Positions 24,497 through 34,594 of a stretch of DNA of 64,000 nucleotides are shown in pieces. A program made the translations under genes and the position numbers. How positions within the stretch are numbered: the first letter of the stretch is position 1; each line of letters opens with the position of its first letter. Below the pieces are notes generated by a model, which saw nothing but the letters and a program-made list of their open reading frames with translations, ran no database searches and was not told the DNA's origin. Origin of the DNA: an uncultured Bacteroidales bacterium (GTDB lineage Bacteria > Bacteroidota > Bacteroidia > Bacteroidales > Salinivirgaceae); the NCBI GenBank assembly GCA_937981765.1, contig CALJOM010000001.1:91778-155777 (forward strand). Direction: 5' to 3'.

Positions 24497-26485
24497 TTAT
24501 TGTTTCATAACCTTGGTAATAATCGATTTGCGTTTCTGAATAATTTTTAGCAGGTAAGGTCCACTCGCAAGATTTTCTACGTTAATAGGGAAATTGCAAT
24601 CGGTTATTTTTATTTCGCGTATTAAATTTCCTCCAGTGTCGTACAAGTATGCTTTCCCGAACTTAAACTCCTGTGGCACAGTGATATTTACCATCGTAGT
24701 TGCAGGATTGGGACGGACAGTTATCTGAAAATCATCGTTGGCAGTTATCCCCAACGATTGAACATTGAACGTAAAATACGAAACCGGAGCGTTATAGGGC
24801 AGGGTAATGTTTTCCGCACCATGGTCGAGTGAAAAAAAATAATCCACCGTTGCGTTCTGCTGAATTCCTGGAATCAGGACCGTGTATTTATCGCCGGAGA
24901 GTTGCATGAGGAGAGAAATCCAATCTCCCTGGTTGATTCTGTAATGAAGTCTGGGGGTATTGGTTGGTAATTGGTTTGGACTGAAAATTTTGCATTCGAT
25001 GGGATATCCCGTTGTGTTTGGTTCAAGAAAGGCAGCTTGTGGCGGAATATGGGCTATGTGAGGTTTTTCGCTGAGGAAGTTATATGCAGCCCTAAGATTA
25101 ATAATTCCCCAGCCGTAATTGTTGTTTGGTTCGAAGGAGTAGGAAGCGGTGATTTTTAGTGCGTTGAAAAGTTGCATGTTGGTAATTTGTGGGAATGCCT
25201 GCCAAAGAATGGCTGCCCCCCCGGCTACCAGAGGGCATGAGAGCGATGTGCCGCTGGCGTAAACATAGTCTTGATTGAAGGGCGAGGCAGAAACGGTCAT
25301 AACTCCCATGGCCGCAACATCGGGTTTTATGCGGCCGTCGCCTGTGGGACCTCTGGAGCTGAAATCGGCCAACACCCCATCGCTGGAAACTGCGCCTACC
25401 GCCATAACGCTATCGCCATCGGCAGGGGCAATAATGGTTGTTGGTTTCGGACCACTGTTTCCTGCGGAATTTACTACCAAAATTCCCAACGAGGCTGCTA
25501 TATCGCCGGCAATGGTTATGGGAGCGGTGTTTCCGTTGAGTTGCTCATTGGAGTATGTGCTTCCATCGTCGTAATCCCTGTAGCCCAGCGAGGTACTGGT
25601 TATGTCGGGTCCAAAATTTAGTTCAGCCCATTCCAGTGCTGCTATCCAGTTGTCTTCTTCCACTTGTGTTTCCGACTCGGTGTTTTCGGTTTTTGTCAAA
25701 ATGTAAGAAGCCTGAAACGCCGGCCCAATGAGTTTCCCAGGGTCGTAACCGCCAATGGCACTTAAGGTAAGGGTTCCATGATTTCCTGTGCCGAGGTTTC
25801 CCACCGTGTCGTGAACGTAAGGATTGTTGTTTACAAAATCGTAGGTTGCAATTATGTTCATTTGCTGAAATGCCGGATGGGATAGATTGTTGTATCCGGC
25901 ATCCATCATGCAGATTAATATGTTTTGGCCAGTAAATCCAAGGGAATGAAGAAAGGGGACTTCTATTTGTTGGTTTTGTATCCAGCTAAAACCGTAATCG
26001 ATAGTTTTTTTATCGGCGGCTGATATGTCTATTGATTGAAGCTGAGGTGTGTCTTTTTTAAACTTGTGAACCAGTCCGATTTTTTTTACAAACGGCAAAA
26101 TGGCCAAGGATTCTATTGTGCCTGGCAAAACCTCGGCCGATACGGCATTAAGCCATCTGGATTGATGCCTGATTTTCAGGCAATAGGGCTCGATTTGCTT
26201 CAAATATTCTGAATTTAGTGGATAATCGTAAACTGTAACAAGATCTCCATTCAGGTGTTTGGCTCTTCGTTGTAGGGTTCGTTGTGGTAGCTGGGGTTTA
26301 TCTTTTTCGTTGTCGTATTTCTTCTCCGTAAAATAGATCCAAACGGTAAGCGGGCTATTTGTTGGTTTTTGTTTTAGCCTGTATTCCAATTCTGACGATA
26401 TTTTTCCATTAGTGTTTTGTCCTAGCATCACAGTAACAAATACAACTGTCAGCAAGGAAAGGATGAAGGCAGATAGGGGTTTCAT
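24497..26485 (-). CDS. Subtilisin-like serine protease (S8) with T9SS sorting domain
   Basis: A 662-residue secreted protease. A signal peptide covers about 1-21. After an N-terminal prodomain-like part, the catalytic domain (about 150-470) shows the Asp site 'CMMDAGYNN', the His site 'GNHGTLTLSAIGG' and the Ser site 'GTSLSCPLVAGG', plus the oxyanion region 'VVNSAGNSGP'. A beta-rich linker follows, and the last about 75 residues from 'ITVRPNPATTMVNITVP' to 'ITKVMKQ' are a type A Por-secretion sorting domain. It should act outside the cell on peptides or host/biopolymer proteins. It is divergent from the M28 peptidase, suggesting a small protein-degradation pair. Confidence 0.92.
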   Translation of the reverse strand: MKPLSAFILSLLTVVFVTVMLGQNTNGKISSELEYRLKQKPTNSPLTVWIYFTEKKYDNEKDKPQLPQRTLQRRAKHLNGDLVTVYDYPLNSEYLKQIEPYCLKIRHQSRWLNAVSAEVLPGTIESLAILPFVKKIGLVHKFKKDTPQLQSIDISAADKKTIDYGFSWIQNQQIEVPFLHSLGFTGQNILICMMDAGYNNLSHPAFQQMNIIATYDFVNNNPYVHDTVGNLGTGNHGTLTLSAIGGYDPGKLIGPAFQASYILTKTENTESETQVEEDNWIAALEWAELNFGPDITSTSLGYRDYDDGSTYSNEQLNGNTAPITIAGDIAASLGILVVNSAGNSGPKPTTIIAPADGDSVMAVGAVSSDGVLADFSSRGPTGDGRIKPDVAAMGVMTVSASPFNQDYVYASGTSLSCPLVAGGAAILWQAFPQITNMQLFNALKITASYSFEPNNNYGWGIINLRAAYNFLSEKPHIAHIPPQAAFLEPNTTGYPIECKIFSPNQLPTNTPRLHYRINQGDWISLLMQLSGDKYTVLIPGIQQNATVDYFFSLDHGAENITLPYNAPVSYFTFNVQSLGITANDDFQITVRPNPATTMVNITVPQEFKFGKAYLYDTGGNLIREIKITDCNFPINVENLASGPYLLKIIQKRKSIITKVMKQ

Positions 26486-26513
26486 AGTTTAAAGCTGTTA
26501 GTTAAGGTTTGTG

Positions 26514-26521
26514 CAAAAATA
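26514..26521 (-). promoter_or_regulatory. Promoter -7 box of the S8 protease gene
   Basis: TATTTTTG on the minus strand, 28 bp before the ATG; a TTTG (26538-26541) lies 16 bp upstream, a short spacer. Confidence 0.45.
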
Positions 26522-26580
26522 CATTTTTTTGTGACTTCAAAAAATTGTCCTGTAGTTGTGCAGGGTTGCCTATGAAGGTG

Positions 26581-26588
26581 TATATTTG
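26581..26588 (+). promoter_or_regulatory. Promoter -7 box of the M28 peptidase gene
   Basis: TATATTTG with TTG at 26556-26558 (22-bp spacer), 85 bp before the ATG. The longer leader holds no recognised element. Confidence 0.45.
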
Positions 26589-26673
26589 AAAAGTTTTTGG
26601 CAATTTGTAACCATTGCCAATTCCATACTTGGTATATCAGACCATTTGCAACAAAAGTAACAATCGTAGAGTT

Positions 26674-28050
26674 ATGCTTAAATCGTTAAAAATTTTCTTC
26701 GTTGCCAGTGCATTGTTGAACGTAGGTTCTAATCTCTCGGCACAGTATAGCAAAGAACTAAGGCAGATTATCGATACTCTGGCATCAAATACTATGGCAG
26801 GGCGTAAGGCAGGCGACATTGGAGCCGAAATGGCTTCTCGCTATATTGCCGGATATTTCATTCGGCACAAAATTCCCTCGGTAAAAGGCACTTTCGATAC
26901 ACTGGATTATTTGCAGCCATTTTCAGTTGACCGCTTTTATGCTGTGTCGAAGGTTTATGCTATTTTGAATCAAGACACTATTAGTATTCCCGATGCGGAA
27001 GCTTTTTTTCCGCCCAAACGCAAAATTGAGCTTTTGTCCGAAAGCTCCATAGTGATAAGGGTTCAACGCTTTCGAAATCTTTTGCAAGCTCTGGATACTC
27101 TTGCCAGTGAGGGATCCCCTGTTATCATAGTTCTACCCTATCGATTGTATAGCAAGGTGGCTAAACAATTTTTTGAAGTAGATTTTTTACTTTCTCCAGC
27201 TCTAGGGTTTACAGTGGTTGAAAAAAAGCAAAGGGCGTTGGAGCCATTGGTGCGGTTGGCTAAAACGAGTTTAAACGGTTCAGGGCGCATAGTGGTGTTT
27301 ATCAGTGAAAACGAGATTTGTGAAAATAAAATCAACGCCAAAGCCGGAAAAACTATCCTTAATCCGAAAGTCAAATTATTGATAACCCGACCAATTTATA
27401 ACGAGTCGGTTGTAACGGCCAACGTTGTTGCAGTACTTTCGTCGAACCGGCCGGAAAATCCATGGCTTATTGTTGGTGCGCATTACGACCATTTGGGGAA
27501 ATCGTCGAAAGGGCTGATTTATCGAGGTGCCGACGATAACGCCTCGGGTACGGCTGCCATTATGGTTACGGCCAAAGAACTGGCAAAAGCTACTGAAAAA
27601 AAATCTAACAATCTGTTGTTTGTGGCTTTTTCGGCAGAGGAAATGGGGCTATATGGCTCGCGTTTTTTTGTTACTAGTTCTCTAATGCCTCAAAATACCT
27701 TGGCAATGATTAACCTGGATATGGTTGGCCGTCCGGAAAATCAAAAATACGAGCGCAATTATGTTTACGCCAAATATCCCTCTAGTGCTAGGAAGGTGTT
27801 TAAAAAGCCTGTAAAAAGTGTTACAGTCGATTCGCTCGTGGTGGTTACCAAACCCCCACTGCTCGAAAATTTGATTTATCGTTATGGTTCCGACCACGCC
27901 AGTTTTTATTCCAAAGGTGTCCCTTTTCTGGTTTTGTTCACCGGTCTTCATACAGATTATCATAAAACCACTGATATTCCCGATAAAATTGCCTACGAAA
28001 ATTTGAATCGAATAGTGGTTTGGTTATTCACACTTATTAGAACTTTATAA
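26674..28050 (+). CDS. M28-family metallopeptidase, exported
   Basis: A 458-residue zinc aminopeptidase-type enzyme. The start at 26674 gives a good signal peptide ending 'LSAQ' near residue 23; the open frame to 26614 begins with TTG and lacks one. The catalytic domain (about 235-450) has 'VGAHYDHLG' (zinc His), 'GADDNASGTA' (bridging Asp), 'AFSAEEMGLYGS' (catalytic Glu pair), 'NLDMVGR' (zinc Asp) and a late 'HTDYHKTTD' (zinc His). It probably cleaves N-terminal residues from peptides in the periplasm. The N-terminal 200 residues are not recognised and may be a PA-like or regulatory part. Confidence 0.9.
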   Translation: MLKSLKIFFVASALLNVGSNLSAQYSKELRQIIDTLASNTMAGRKAGDIGAEMASRYIAGYFIRHKIPSVKGTFDTLDYLQPFSVDRFYAVSKVYAILNQDTISIPDAEAFFPPKRKIELLSESSIVIRVQRFRNLLQALDTLASEGSPVIIVLPYRLYSKVAKQFFEVDFLLSPALGFTVVEKKQRALEPLVRLAKTSLNGSGRIVVFISENEICENKINAKAGKTILNPKVKLLITRPIYNESVVTANVVAVLSSNRPENPWLIVGAHYDHLGKSSKGLIYRGADDNASGTAAIMVTAKELAKATEKKSNNLLFVAFSAEEMGLYGSRFFVTSSLMPQNTLAMINLDMVGRPENQKYERNYVYAKYPSSARKVFKKPVKSVTVDSLVVVTKPPLLENLIYRYGSDHASFYSKGVPFLVLFTGLHTDYHKTTDIPDKIAYENLNRIVVWLFTLIRTL

Positions 28051-28144
28051 CCATCAATCAGCGGGAATCCCTTTTGCGTTGCTGGTAACGCATCTACGTG
28101 ATCTGTAAATGGAGTCAATCCCTTGTTTCAATGGCACCTTTGGA

Positions 28145-28175
28145 TTTGAGTCTGATAAATATTGTGGTATATTTG
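28145..28175 (+). promoter_or_regulatory. Consensus promoter of the PLD-like gene
   Basis: TTTG (28145-28148), 19-bp spacer, TATATTTG (28168-28175): exact match to the Bacteroidota pattern. The start codon is 42 bp downstream. Confidence 0.8.
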
Positions 28176-28217
28176 CACCTCGAAAATCAATGTATGAAAA
28201 CATTTAACTGATTAACT

Positions 28218-30698
28218 ATGAAGCACGTTTTACTTTCGTTTTTTCTGATTTTTGCCGCGATAGCTCAATCGCAAGAAATCACCATTGCGCAAGCACGATT
28301 GCAACCAATTGGCACGGTTGTTACTGTCAGGGGAATTGTAACCAATGGCTCTGAATTAGGAGTAATTCGATATTTGCAAGACCAAACCGCCGGAATAGCT
28401 GCCTATTCCTCCCAACTTTCCGGAGTCAGGCGAGGCGACTCCATTCTTATTTCCGGAACCCTAAAAAACTACAACAGTTTGTTGGAGTTAGACCCTGTTT
28501 CCAGTTTTACGGTGTTATCCAGTAACAACATACTCCCGCAACCAAGCATACTTACTCCATCTCAGGTTGGAGAATCGTACGAGGCACAGCTGGTAACCAT
28601 TCAGAACTGTCTTATACAAGGAGCTACAGGTAATTTTACCGGAAATACAAACTACACTATAATTTCCGGAGGCCAAACAACCGTATTCCGCATAGGAAAT
28701 GGAAATCCACTGGTTGGAACTCCAATCCCTACTGCACCCTTCGATCTCACAGCTATTGTTTCTCAATATTCACCCTCAAATCCGACTACTGGCTATCAAC
28801 TCATGCCACGCGATGCTAACGATTTTGTTCCAAGCCAGAGTATTGCAATAGCACGGCAGATACGGGCCGATGTGATTGCAACGAATTTTGTGCAATTATC
28901 GTGGCAAACCAACATTGCTGGAACCACCGAATATTTTTATGGGTTCACACCAGCGCTCGAATTAGGGCATGTGAATACCGGAGTGCAGGGAAACATGCAT
29001 CAAATAACCATCAACTGCCCACCGGCAACCTTACTTTATGTCAATGCCTTTTCTGTTCAGGGAACCGATACCGCCTGGACCGGGGAAAAAGTTTTTATTT
29101 CAAAATCCCTGTCAAGCGGAGACATTAAAGTCTATTTTAATAAACCTGTCGATACTACGGTTTCAACAGGAACAAACGCCATTTCTCTCATAAATCAATT
29201 TGCCGACACCATTATCGCTTACATTAATCGGGCACAACAAACCATAGATATAATGATGTACGATAATGAGAGCCGGCCGATAATAGAAGCGTTAAATGCA
29301 GCTCATCAGCGTGGTGTCCAAATCCGCTTTATTACCGATATTCCTGGACCAACCGAACCGGCTGATACCGTGCTGGAACATTTGAATCCGGCAATATCTC
29401 TATTAGCCGGAAACTCTGACGCCATTATGCACAACAAAATTATGGTTTTCGATCGTGACGATGCCTCCAACTGCTATGTAATAACCGGTTCTACCAACCA
29501 CACCATTGCCAATCTTACCATAGACTATAACAACATGGTAATTATTCAGGACCAATCGCTGGCCAGAGCCATTATGCTGGAGTTTTATGAAATGTGGGGT
29601 AGTACTACTCTAACTCCGAATCCAGCACTAGCAAAATTTGGGTCTCAAAAAACAGACAACACTCCCCATGAATTTAACATAGGTGGAAAACGCGTAGAGC
29701 TCTATTTTTCGCCCAGCGATCAAACCGCATTAAAAATCCGTGAAGCATTACAAACAGCAGATCATACCTTACAGTTTGGAGTGATGGCCTTTACCGACGA
29801 TGCCTTAGGCATAACTATTCGCGATAAACACCTTGCCGGAGTTAACGTTCGTGGAATTATTGACTATGTAAATTATACCGGCAGCGAATTTCAAATGCTT
29901 TTAAACAACAATGTTAAAGTTTTAGATTATCAAAACCCGGATGGCTCTGAATGGCCTTTGGGTGCTGTTTTTCACAGTAAATATGCCATTGTTGATAACG
30001 GTTATCCGGATTCTAATCCGCTGGTGGTTACCGGTTCTCATAACTGGACAGCATCTGCCGATACCAGAAACGATGAAAACACTCTAATTATTTACGACGC
30101 AACCATTGCTAACCTGTTCTTCCAGGAGTTTACGGCTAGCTACAACCATCTGCTAACACCGCTGGCGGTTAACGATACCGTTTCAACTCCAATGAACACC
30201 GAAAAAATCATAGACTTTACATCCAACGACTGGATACATTATCAGGCAGGAACACCCAATCTGACCATATTTAGCCCTCCTGTTAATGGTAGTTATACCT
30301 TGGGGGGATACCTGATTTTTTATACCCCGGCGAATGATTTTGTAGGTATCGATAGCATCGGATACCGTTTCTGCAATGCAACCTATCCGCAGTTATGCGG
30401 GGAAGCTTGGATCAGAATCCATGTATTTTCACCGGTTGGTATGGGGGAAATGGCACAAAAGTTTTCCCCGGAAATTTATCCTAATCCGGCAATAAATCAG
30501 GCTACTCTCTCATTGCCCCGTGAAGGCATGGAACAAATCAGTATGATTGATATTAACGGAAAGGTGATACATAGTTTTACAGTCGATTCCGAAAAGGGTG
30601 AATGTCTGCTGAACCTGAGCCATCTGGCAGAAGGCATCTATTTTGTTAGGATTGATTCCGTGAACCGAAGTTATTATACCAAACTGGTTAAGCAATAG
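28218..30698 (+). CDS. Exported phospholipase D-like protein with OB-fold and T9SS sorting domain
   Basis: An 826-residue secreted protein. Signal peptide about 1-18. Residues about 20-100 resemble the OB-fold region seen in extracellular nucleases ('VTVRGIVTNGSE', 'LQDQTAGIAAY', 'GDSILISGTLKNYNSL'), and a fibronectin-like stretch follows. Two PLD half-sites then appear: 'MHNKIMVFDRD' and 'FHSKYAIVDNG' (HxK with downstream Asp), so the active site is complete. A cadherin-like/Big domain ('NDTVSTPMNTEKIIDFTSNDW') precedes a type A sorting domain ('EIYPNPAINQATLSLP'). It may cut nucleic acids or phospholipids outside the cell; the OB region favours a nuclease (inference). Single gene with its own promoter and terminator. 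Confidence 0.85.
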   Translation: MKHVLLSFFLIFAAIAQSQEITIAQARLQPIGTVVTVRGIVTNGSELGVIRYLQDQTAGIAAYSSQLSGVRRGDSILISGTLKNYNSLLELDPVSSFTVLSSNNILPQPSILTPSQVGESYEAQLVTIQNCLIQGATGNFTGNTNYTIISGGQTTVFRIGNGNPLVGTPIPTAPFDLTAIVSQYSPSNPTTGYQLMPRDANDFVPSQSIAIARQIRADVIATNFVQLSWQTNIAGTTEYFYGFTPALELGHVNTGVQGNMHQITINCPPATLLYVNAFSVQGTDTAWTGEKVFISKSLSSGDIKVYFNKPVDTTVSTGTNAISLINQFADTIIAYINRAQQTIDIMMYDNESRPIIEALNAAHQRGVQIRFITDIPGPTEPADTVLEHLNPAISLLAGNSDAIMHNKIMVFDRDDASNCYVITGSTNHTIANLTIDYNNMVIIQDQSLARAIMLEFYEMWGSTTLTPNPALAKFGSQKTDNTPHEFNIGGKRVELYFSPSDQTALKIREALQTADHTLQFGVMAFTDDALGITIRDKHLAGVNVRGIIDYVNYTGSEFQMLLNNNVKVLDYQNPDGSEWPLGAVFHSKYAIVDNGYPDSNPLVVTGSHNWTASADTRNDENTLIIYDATIANLFFQEFTASYNHLLTPLAVNDTVSTPMNTEKIIDFTSNDWIHYQAGTPNLTIFSPPVNGSYTLGGYLIFYTPANDFVGIDSIGYRFCNATYPQLCGEAWIRIHVFSPVGMGEMAQKFSPEIYPNPAINQATLSLPREGMEQISMIDINGKVIHSFTVDSEKGECLLNLSHLAEGIYFVRIDSVNRSYYTKLVKQ

Positions 30699-30736
30699 CT
30701 GTCAAAAATTTTTTCAAAATAGCTTAAGCAAGGGAG

Positions 30737-30766
30737 GGGGGATTTTATCGAAAATCCCCCTTTTTT
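30737..30766 (+). terminator. Terminator after the PLD-like gene
   Basis: A perfect 10-bp stem (GGGGGATTTT / AAAATCCCCC) with ATCG loop, followed by T6, 38 bp after the stop codon. Confidence 0.92.
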
Positions 30767-30901
30767 ATGAATAAACTGTTTGGGCTGGGCTAGAAAATAG
30801 ATGAGTTTGCTAGTAACTATTTTTATGCGGGAATTAACAATTTTTGCTAATCTGTGCCGTTTAAAAAGCGCAAACGATAAAATAGCTTTTTTTGAGTTGG
30901 T

Positions 30902-30932
30902 TTTGAAACCACCCGATAAAACACTAACTTTG
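30902..30932 (+). promoter_or_regulatory. Consensus promoter of gldF-gldG
   Basis: TTTG (30902-30905), 19-bp spacer, TAACTTTG (30925-30932), 23 bp before the gldF ATG. Confidence 0.78.
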
Positions 30933-30955
30933 CCGACCAAAAAAAATGTGAAACA

Positions 30956-31687
30956 ATGATAGAACTGTTTAAAAAGGAGGTTTCGAGCTTTTTCAGTTCC
31001 CTTACAGGGTATATAGTGGTGGTGTTGTTTTTGCTGACAACGGGATTGTTTCTCTGGGTTTTCCCCGGAAACCTTAACATTCTTGATAACGGTTATGCGC
31101 ATCTGACACCTCTGTTTGCCATTGCTCCATGGATTTTTCTTTTTCTTGCGCCGGCGGTAACCATGAAGTTGTTTAGTGAAGAAAAAAAATCGGGCACAAT
31201 TCATCTGCTTTTTATCAAACCCATATCCGATCTGGAAATAGTTCTGGCAAAATATTTCGCGGCGTTGGTTATAGTACTAATTTCGCTTTTGCCAACGTTA
31301 ATCTATTACTACAGTGTTTGTAAACTGTCTACACCGGTTGGGAACGTTGACCATGGCGCAACCATAGGCTCCTACATTGGGTTGTTTTTTCTGGCATCGA
31401 TCTACATTGCCATTGGGACTTTTGCATCGTCGCTGACCAAGAATCAAATAGTATCGTTTTTAATTGCGTTATCGATATCGTTTTTCTTTTACATCGGATT
31501 TGATAGTCTGGGAATACTAACCGGCAGCTACGAAATGGGATATTTTATCCGACAACTTGGAATTAACGAACATTACCGTTCTATAAGCCGTGGAGTTATC
31601 GACTCACGCGATTTGATATACTTCTTATCCATGGATATTCTTTTCATACTCTTCACCCGTACAAAATTACAAAGCCGTAAATGGTAA
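30956..31687 (+). CDS. gldF: Gliding-motility ABC transporter permease GldF
   Basis: A 243-residue inner-membrane permease with six hydrophobic helices, of the ABC-2 type. It opens 'ELFKKEVSSFFSSLTGYIVV' and has 'LFSEEKKSGTIHLLFIKPISDLEIVLAKY', the conserved cytoplasmic loop of GldF. With GldG and the ATPase GldA it forms a transporter linked to gliding in Flavobacterium; in non-gliding Bacteroidota its role is not settled. gldG follows 14 bp later. gldA is not in the window. Confidence 0.92.
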   Translation: MIELFKKEVSSFFSSLTGYIVVVLFLLTTGLFLWVFPGNLNILDNGYAHLTPLFAIAPWIFLFLAPAVTMKLFSEEKKSGTIHLLFIKPISDLEIVLAKYFAALVIVLISLLPTLIYYYSVCKLSTPVGNVDHGATIGSYIGLFFLASIYIAIGTFASSLTKNQIVSFLIALSISFFFYIGFDSLGILTGSYEMGYFIRQLGINEHYRSISRGVIDSRDLIYFLSMDILFILFTRTKLQSRKW

Positions 31688-31701
31688 AATAATCTCAAGC
31701 T

Positions 31702-33441
31702 ATGGAAAAAAAGACTCTGAAACGTTGGCAGCTTGGACAATTAGCAATACTTATAGCTATTTTAGGCATCGTTATATTTATCTCAACCCGGCTCTATTTT
31801 CGTCTCGATTTGACAGAAGATAAACGATTTTCAATCAACCCTCTCACACAACAACAGATTGAAAATCTGGATGATATAGTGTTTTTTAACGTGTATCTCG
31901 ATGGAGATCTTCCGGCCGATTTCAAAGAATTACGGCAAAGTGTGTTAGACCTGTTGAATGAATTGCGTGCCATTTCTCCGTTAAAAATTCAATATAGATT
32001 CACAAATCCGTCGGAAAACCCCGATCCTTCTGTACGTCGTGAAATTTATCGCGATTTGATACGCAAAGGTTTTCAGCCCTATACCATACGTTCAGAAACC
32101 AAAGATGGTGTTGTGGAAAAATACGTTTTCCCCGGACTCACGATAAGCTATCGCGAACGGCAGAACAATGTGAATTTATTTTCAAACAGTAGCGACAATC
32201 CCAATATTCCCCTCGAGCAACTGGTTAACGAATCGAAAGAACGGCTCGAGTACACTATACTAAATGCCATTAAACGAATAACAACCCTCGACAGCAAAAT
32301 AATCGGAATTGTTCATGGATTTGGAGGGCTGCGGGAAATAGAAACCCACGATGCCGCCTTTTCGTTGGCCGAAATGTATCGCGTGGGTTATATTGAACCA
32401 AGAGAGAGAATTTTTTCCCTAACTGATTCTATGGGAAAACCAAAATTTGATGCACTTATAATTGCTAAACCTACTCAAAAATTCTCCGATCGGAACAAAT
32501 ATCTGATTGACCAATACATTATGAATGGGGGAAAGGTTTTGTGGCTGCTCGATTATGTTAGTGTAAATATGGATAGTCTTGCCAACTCCAGAACTACCAC
32601 AGCCATGCCCATGGGAAGAGATTTGAACCTTGACGACATGCTTTTTAAATACGGCGTTCGCGTTAATTCCAACATTATACAGGATTTACAGGCAGGTCCA
32701 ATTCCGGTAAACACTGCACCCACAGGTGCAGAACCCCGTTTTCAGCCGGTAAAATGGATTTATTTTCCGGTATTAGTCCCAGCAGGAAATCATCCGATAG
32801 TAGCCCGGGTAGGAAAAATTAAACTGGAGTTCCCAGGCACAGTCGATACTGTTGGAACATCAACCAACGTTAAAAAAACCATACTTTTAACCTCGAGTGA
32901 ATACGCACGCGCCATACCAACACCAGCTTTGATCGACCTCAATATCATAAACGAACGTCCCAATCCAGCTACGTTTAAAAACTATCCGCTACCAATTGCC
33001 GTATTGCTGGAAGGGGAATTTGAGTCGGTGTTTAAAAACCGTTTGACCGAGGCTTTAACACAAAATCCGATATTTCGATTCAAGGAACGGTCAAAACCTA
33101 CAGCCATGATCGTTGTTGCCGATGGCGACATTATTAAAAATTACTATGGACGACTCGACAATAACCTTGTTCCTTACCCACTGGGAGCTGATAAGTGGTT
33201 TAAAGACATTTATTACAACGGTAACCATGAATTTATTCTCAACGCCGTAAACTATTTGGTTGGCGATCACGAATTAATTGTATTACGAGGGCGAAAACTA
33301 AAAATCAGGCTTCTCGAACGCACCAAAATTGTCAAGGAACGTACTACTTGGCAGACTGTAAATGTAGTTTTTCCACCACTTTTGATAATAATTGCCGGAG
33401 TTATCTTTGTAATTCTGCGTCAACGTAAATATTCCCGATAA
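31702..33441 (+). CDS. gldG: Gliding-motility ABC transporter component GldG
   Basis: A 579-residue membrane protein with one N-terminal (about 12-30) and one C-terminal (about 553-572) transmembrane helix and a large periplasmic part. 'RLDLTEDKRFSINPLTQQQI' near the N terminus is the typical opening of the family, and the middle contains an ABC-transporter-associated/DUF4350-type region ('KIIGIVHGFGG', 'DALIIAKPTQKFSDRNKYLIDQYI'). It works with GldF and an ATPase. DUF4340 follows 12 bp later. Confidence 0.92.
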   Translation: MEKKTLKRWQLGQLAILIAILGIVIFISTRLYFRLDLTEDKRFSINPLTQQQIENLDDIVFFNVYLDGDLPADFKELRQSVLDLLNELRAISPLKIQYRFTNPSENPDPSVRREIYRDLIRKGFQPYTIRSETKDGVVEKYVFPGLTISYRERQNNVNLFSNSSDNPNIPLEQLVNESKERLEYTILNAIKRITTLDSKIIGIVHGFGGLREIETHDAAFSLAEMYRVGYIEPRERIFSLTDSMGKPKFDALIIAKPTQKFSDRNKYLIDQYIMNGGKVLWLLDYVSVNMDSLANSRTTTAMPMGRDLNLDDMLFKYGVRVNSNIIQDLQAGPIPVNTAPTGAEPRFQPVKWIYFPVLVPAGNHPIVARVGKIKLEFPGTVDTVGTSTNVKKTILLTSSEYARAIPTPALIDLNIINERPNPATFKNYPLPIAVLLEGEFESVFKNRLTEALTQNPIFRFKERSKPTAMIVVADGDIIKNYYGRLDNNLVPYPLGADKWFKDIYYNGNHEFILNAVNYLVGDHELIVLRGRKLKIRLLERTKIVKERTTWQTVNVVFPPLLIIIAGVIFVILRQRKYSR

Positions 33442-33453
33442 ACCCACCTGGTT

Positions 33454-34500
33454 ATGAAAAAAAAGCTAATCCCTTACGTAATTCTTGCTACAGTTCTTTT
33501 GTTACTTGTTATAATTGCACAAATCTTTCCTACTGGACGTTCACGCATAATTGACCTTCTTAAATTTAATAACCGCGCTACCATGAGGGCATTCAGCGAA
33601 TTTCATATTCGCGATACAGCCTCTATCGATAAAATTTTCATGGTTGATAAACTAAATCAGTCGATAACCTTAAGCAAGGTTAATAAATCCTGGATCGTTA
33701 AAAAAGAAGATATTCAATACCCTGCGCGCTACGATGCTGTAAAATTACTTCTTTATACGTTGCATACCATGCGGGTAAAAATGCCGGTAGCCATTTCGGC
33801 ACAGGAAGAGATTCTTCGCAAAATGGCTGGACGCTCCATAAAAGTTGAAGTTTATTCCAAGGGACGACACTTAAAAACGTTTTATGTTGGTGGAGTTACC
33901 CAGGATAATCTGGGAACCTACATGCTAATGGAGGGAGCTGATATACCTTTTGTAGTCGAAATTCCGGGATTCAGAGGATTCATTGCCAGCCGTTTTTCTA
34001 CCGACATTCTTAATTGGCGGAGTAATATTTTGCTTGCCGAACCTCACGAAAAAATAAAAAAAATCGAGGTTAAATATCCTGATAATCCCAAAGCAGGTTT
34101 TACAGTCGTGCAGCCAAAACCCAGGCAATATCAATTATTTGACTTTGCAAACCAGCCCGCTAAAAGTTTCGACTCGCTTGCCGTTAAGGGATTTATGGAA
34201 CAGTTTGAAATAGCGCATTTCGACCGTTTTGTTAACCTTAAAACTAAAGAAGAATACGATAGCGTTCTAAATTCCAAACCACTGATTATTATCAGCCTGA
34301 AAGATCAGCGCGATAGTCTTCAAACCTATCGTTTTTATGAAATTCCCGCCGTACCCATAGATGAAGAAGGGGAGATGACCAAACATCTATATCCTCAGAG
34401 CATGTGGGTTATTAACAATAAGGGCGATTGGGTAATAGTGCAAACTTATACCTACCTGCTAATGTTTCGTCACTGTGGCGATTTTAAGCCAAAGTTTTAG
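33454..34500 (+). CDS. DUF4340-family membrane-anchored protein
   Basis: A 348-residue protein with a single N-terminal helix (about 5-26) and a periplasmic beta-rich part. 'IDKIFMVDKLNQSITLSKVNKSWIVKK' and 'TFYVGGVTQDNLGTYMLMEG' match the repeated beta units of DUF4340, a family nearly always next to GldG-type ABC transporters. Function is unknown; from position it is probably a subunit or accessory of the GldFG transporter. It is the last gene of the gldFG unit. Confidence 0.8.
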   Translation: MKKKLIPYVILATVLLLLVIIAQIFPTGRSRIIDLLKFNNRATMRAFSEFHIRDTASIDKIFMVDKLNQSITLSKVNKSWIVKKEDIQYPARYDAVKLLLYTLHTMRVKMPVAISAQEEILRKMAGRSIKVEVYSKGRHLKTFYVGGVTQDNLGTYMLMEGADIPFVVEIPGFRGFIASRFSTDILNWRSNILLAEPHEKIKKIEVKYPDNPKAGFTVVQPKPRQYQLFDFANQPAKSFDSLAVKGFMEQFEIAHFDRFVNLKTKEEYDSVLNSKPLIIISLKDQRDSLQTYRFYEIPAVPIDEEGEMTKHLYPQSMWVINNKGDWVIVQTYTYLLMFRHCGDFKPKF

Positions 34501-34586
34501 CGCCCAAAAATTAACCTGGTTCCACTGGCTTAATTTTTTCGCTCTATTTGATGGTCAAAAAAGAGTAAAAACTTGTTGGAAAATAT

Positions 34587-34594
34587 TACCTTTG
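34587..34594 (+). promoter_or_regulatory. Possible -7 box of dnaN
   Basis: TACCTTTG 97 bp before the dnaN ATG. No exact -33 box at the usual distance. Confidence 0.35.
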
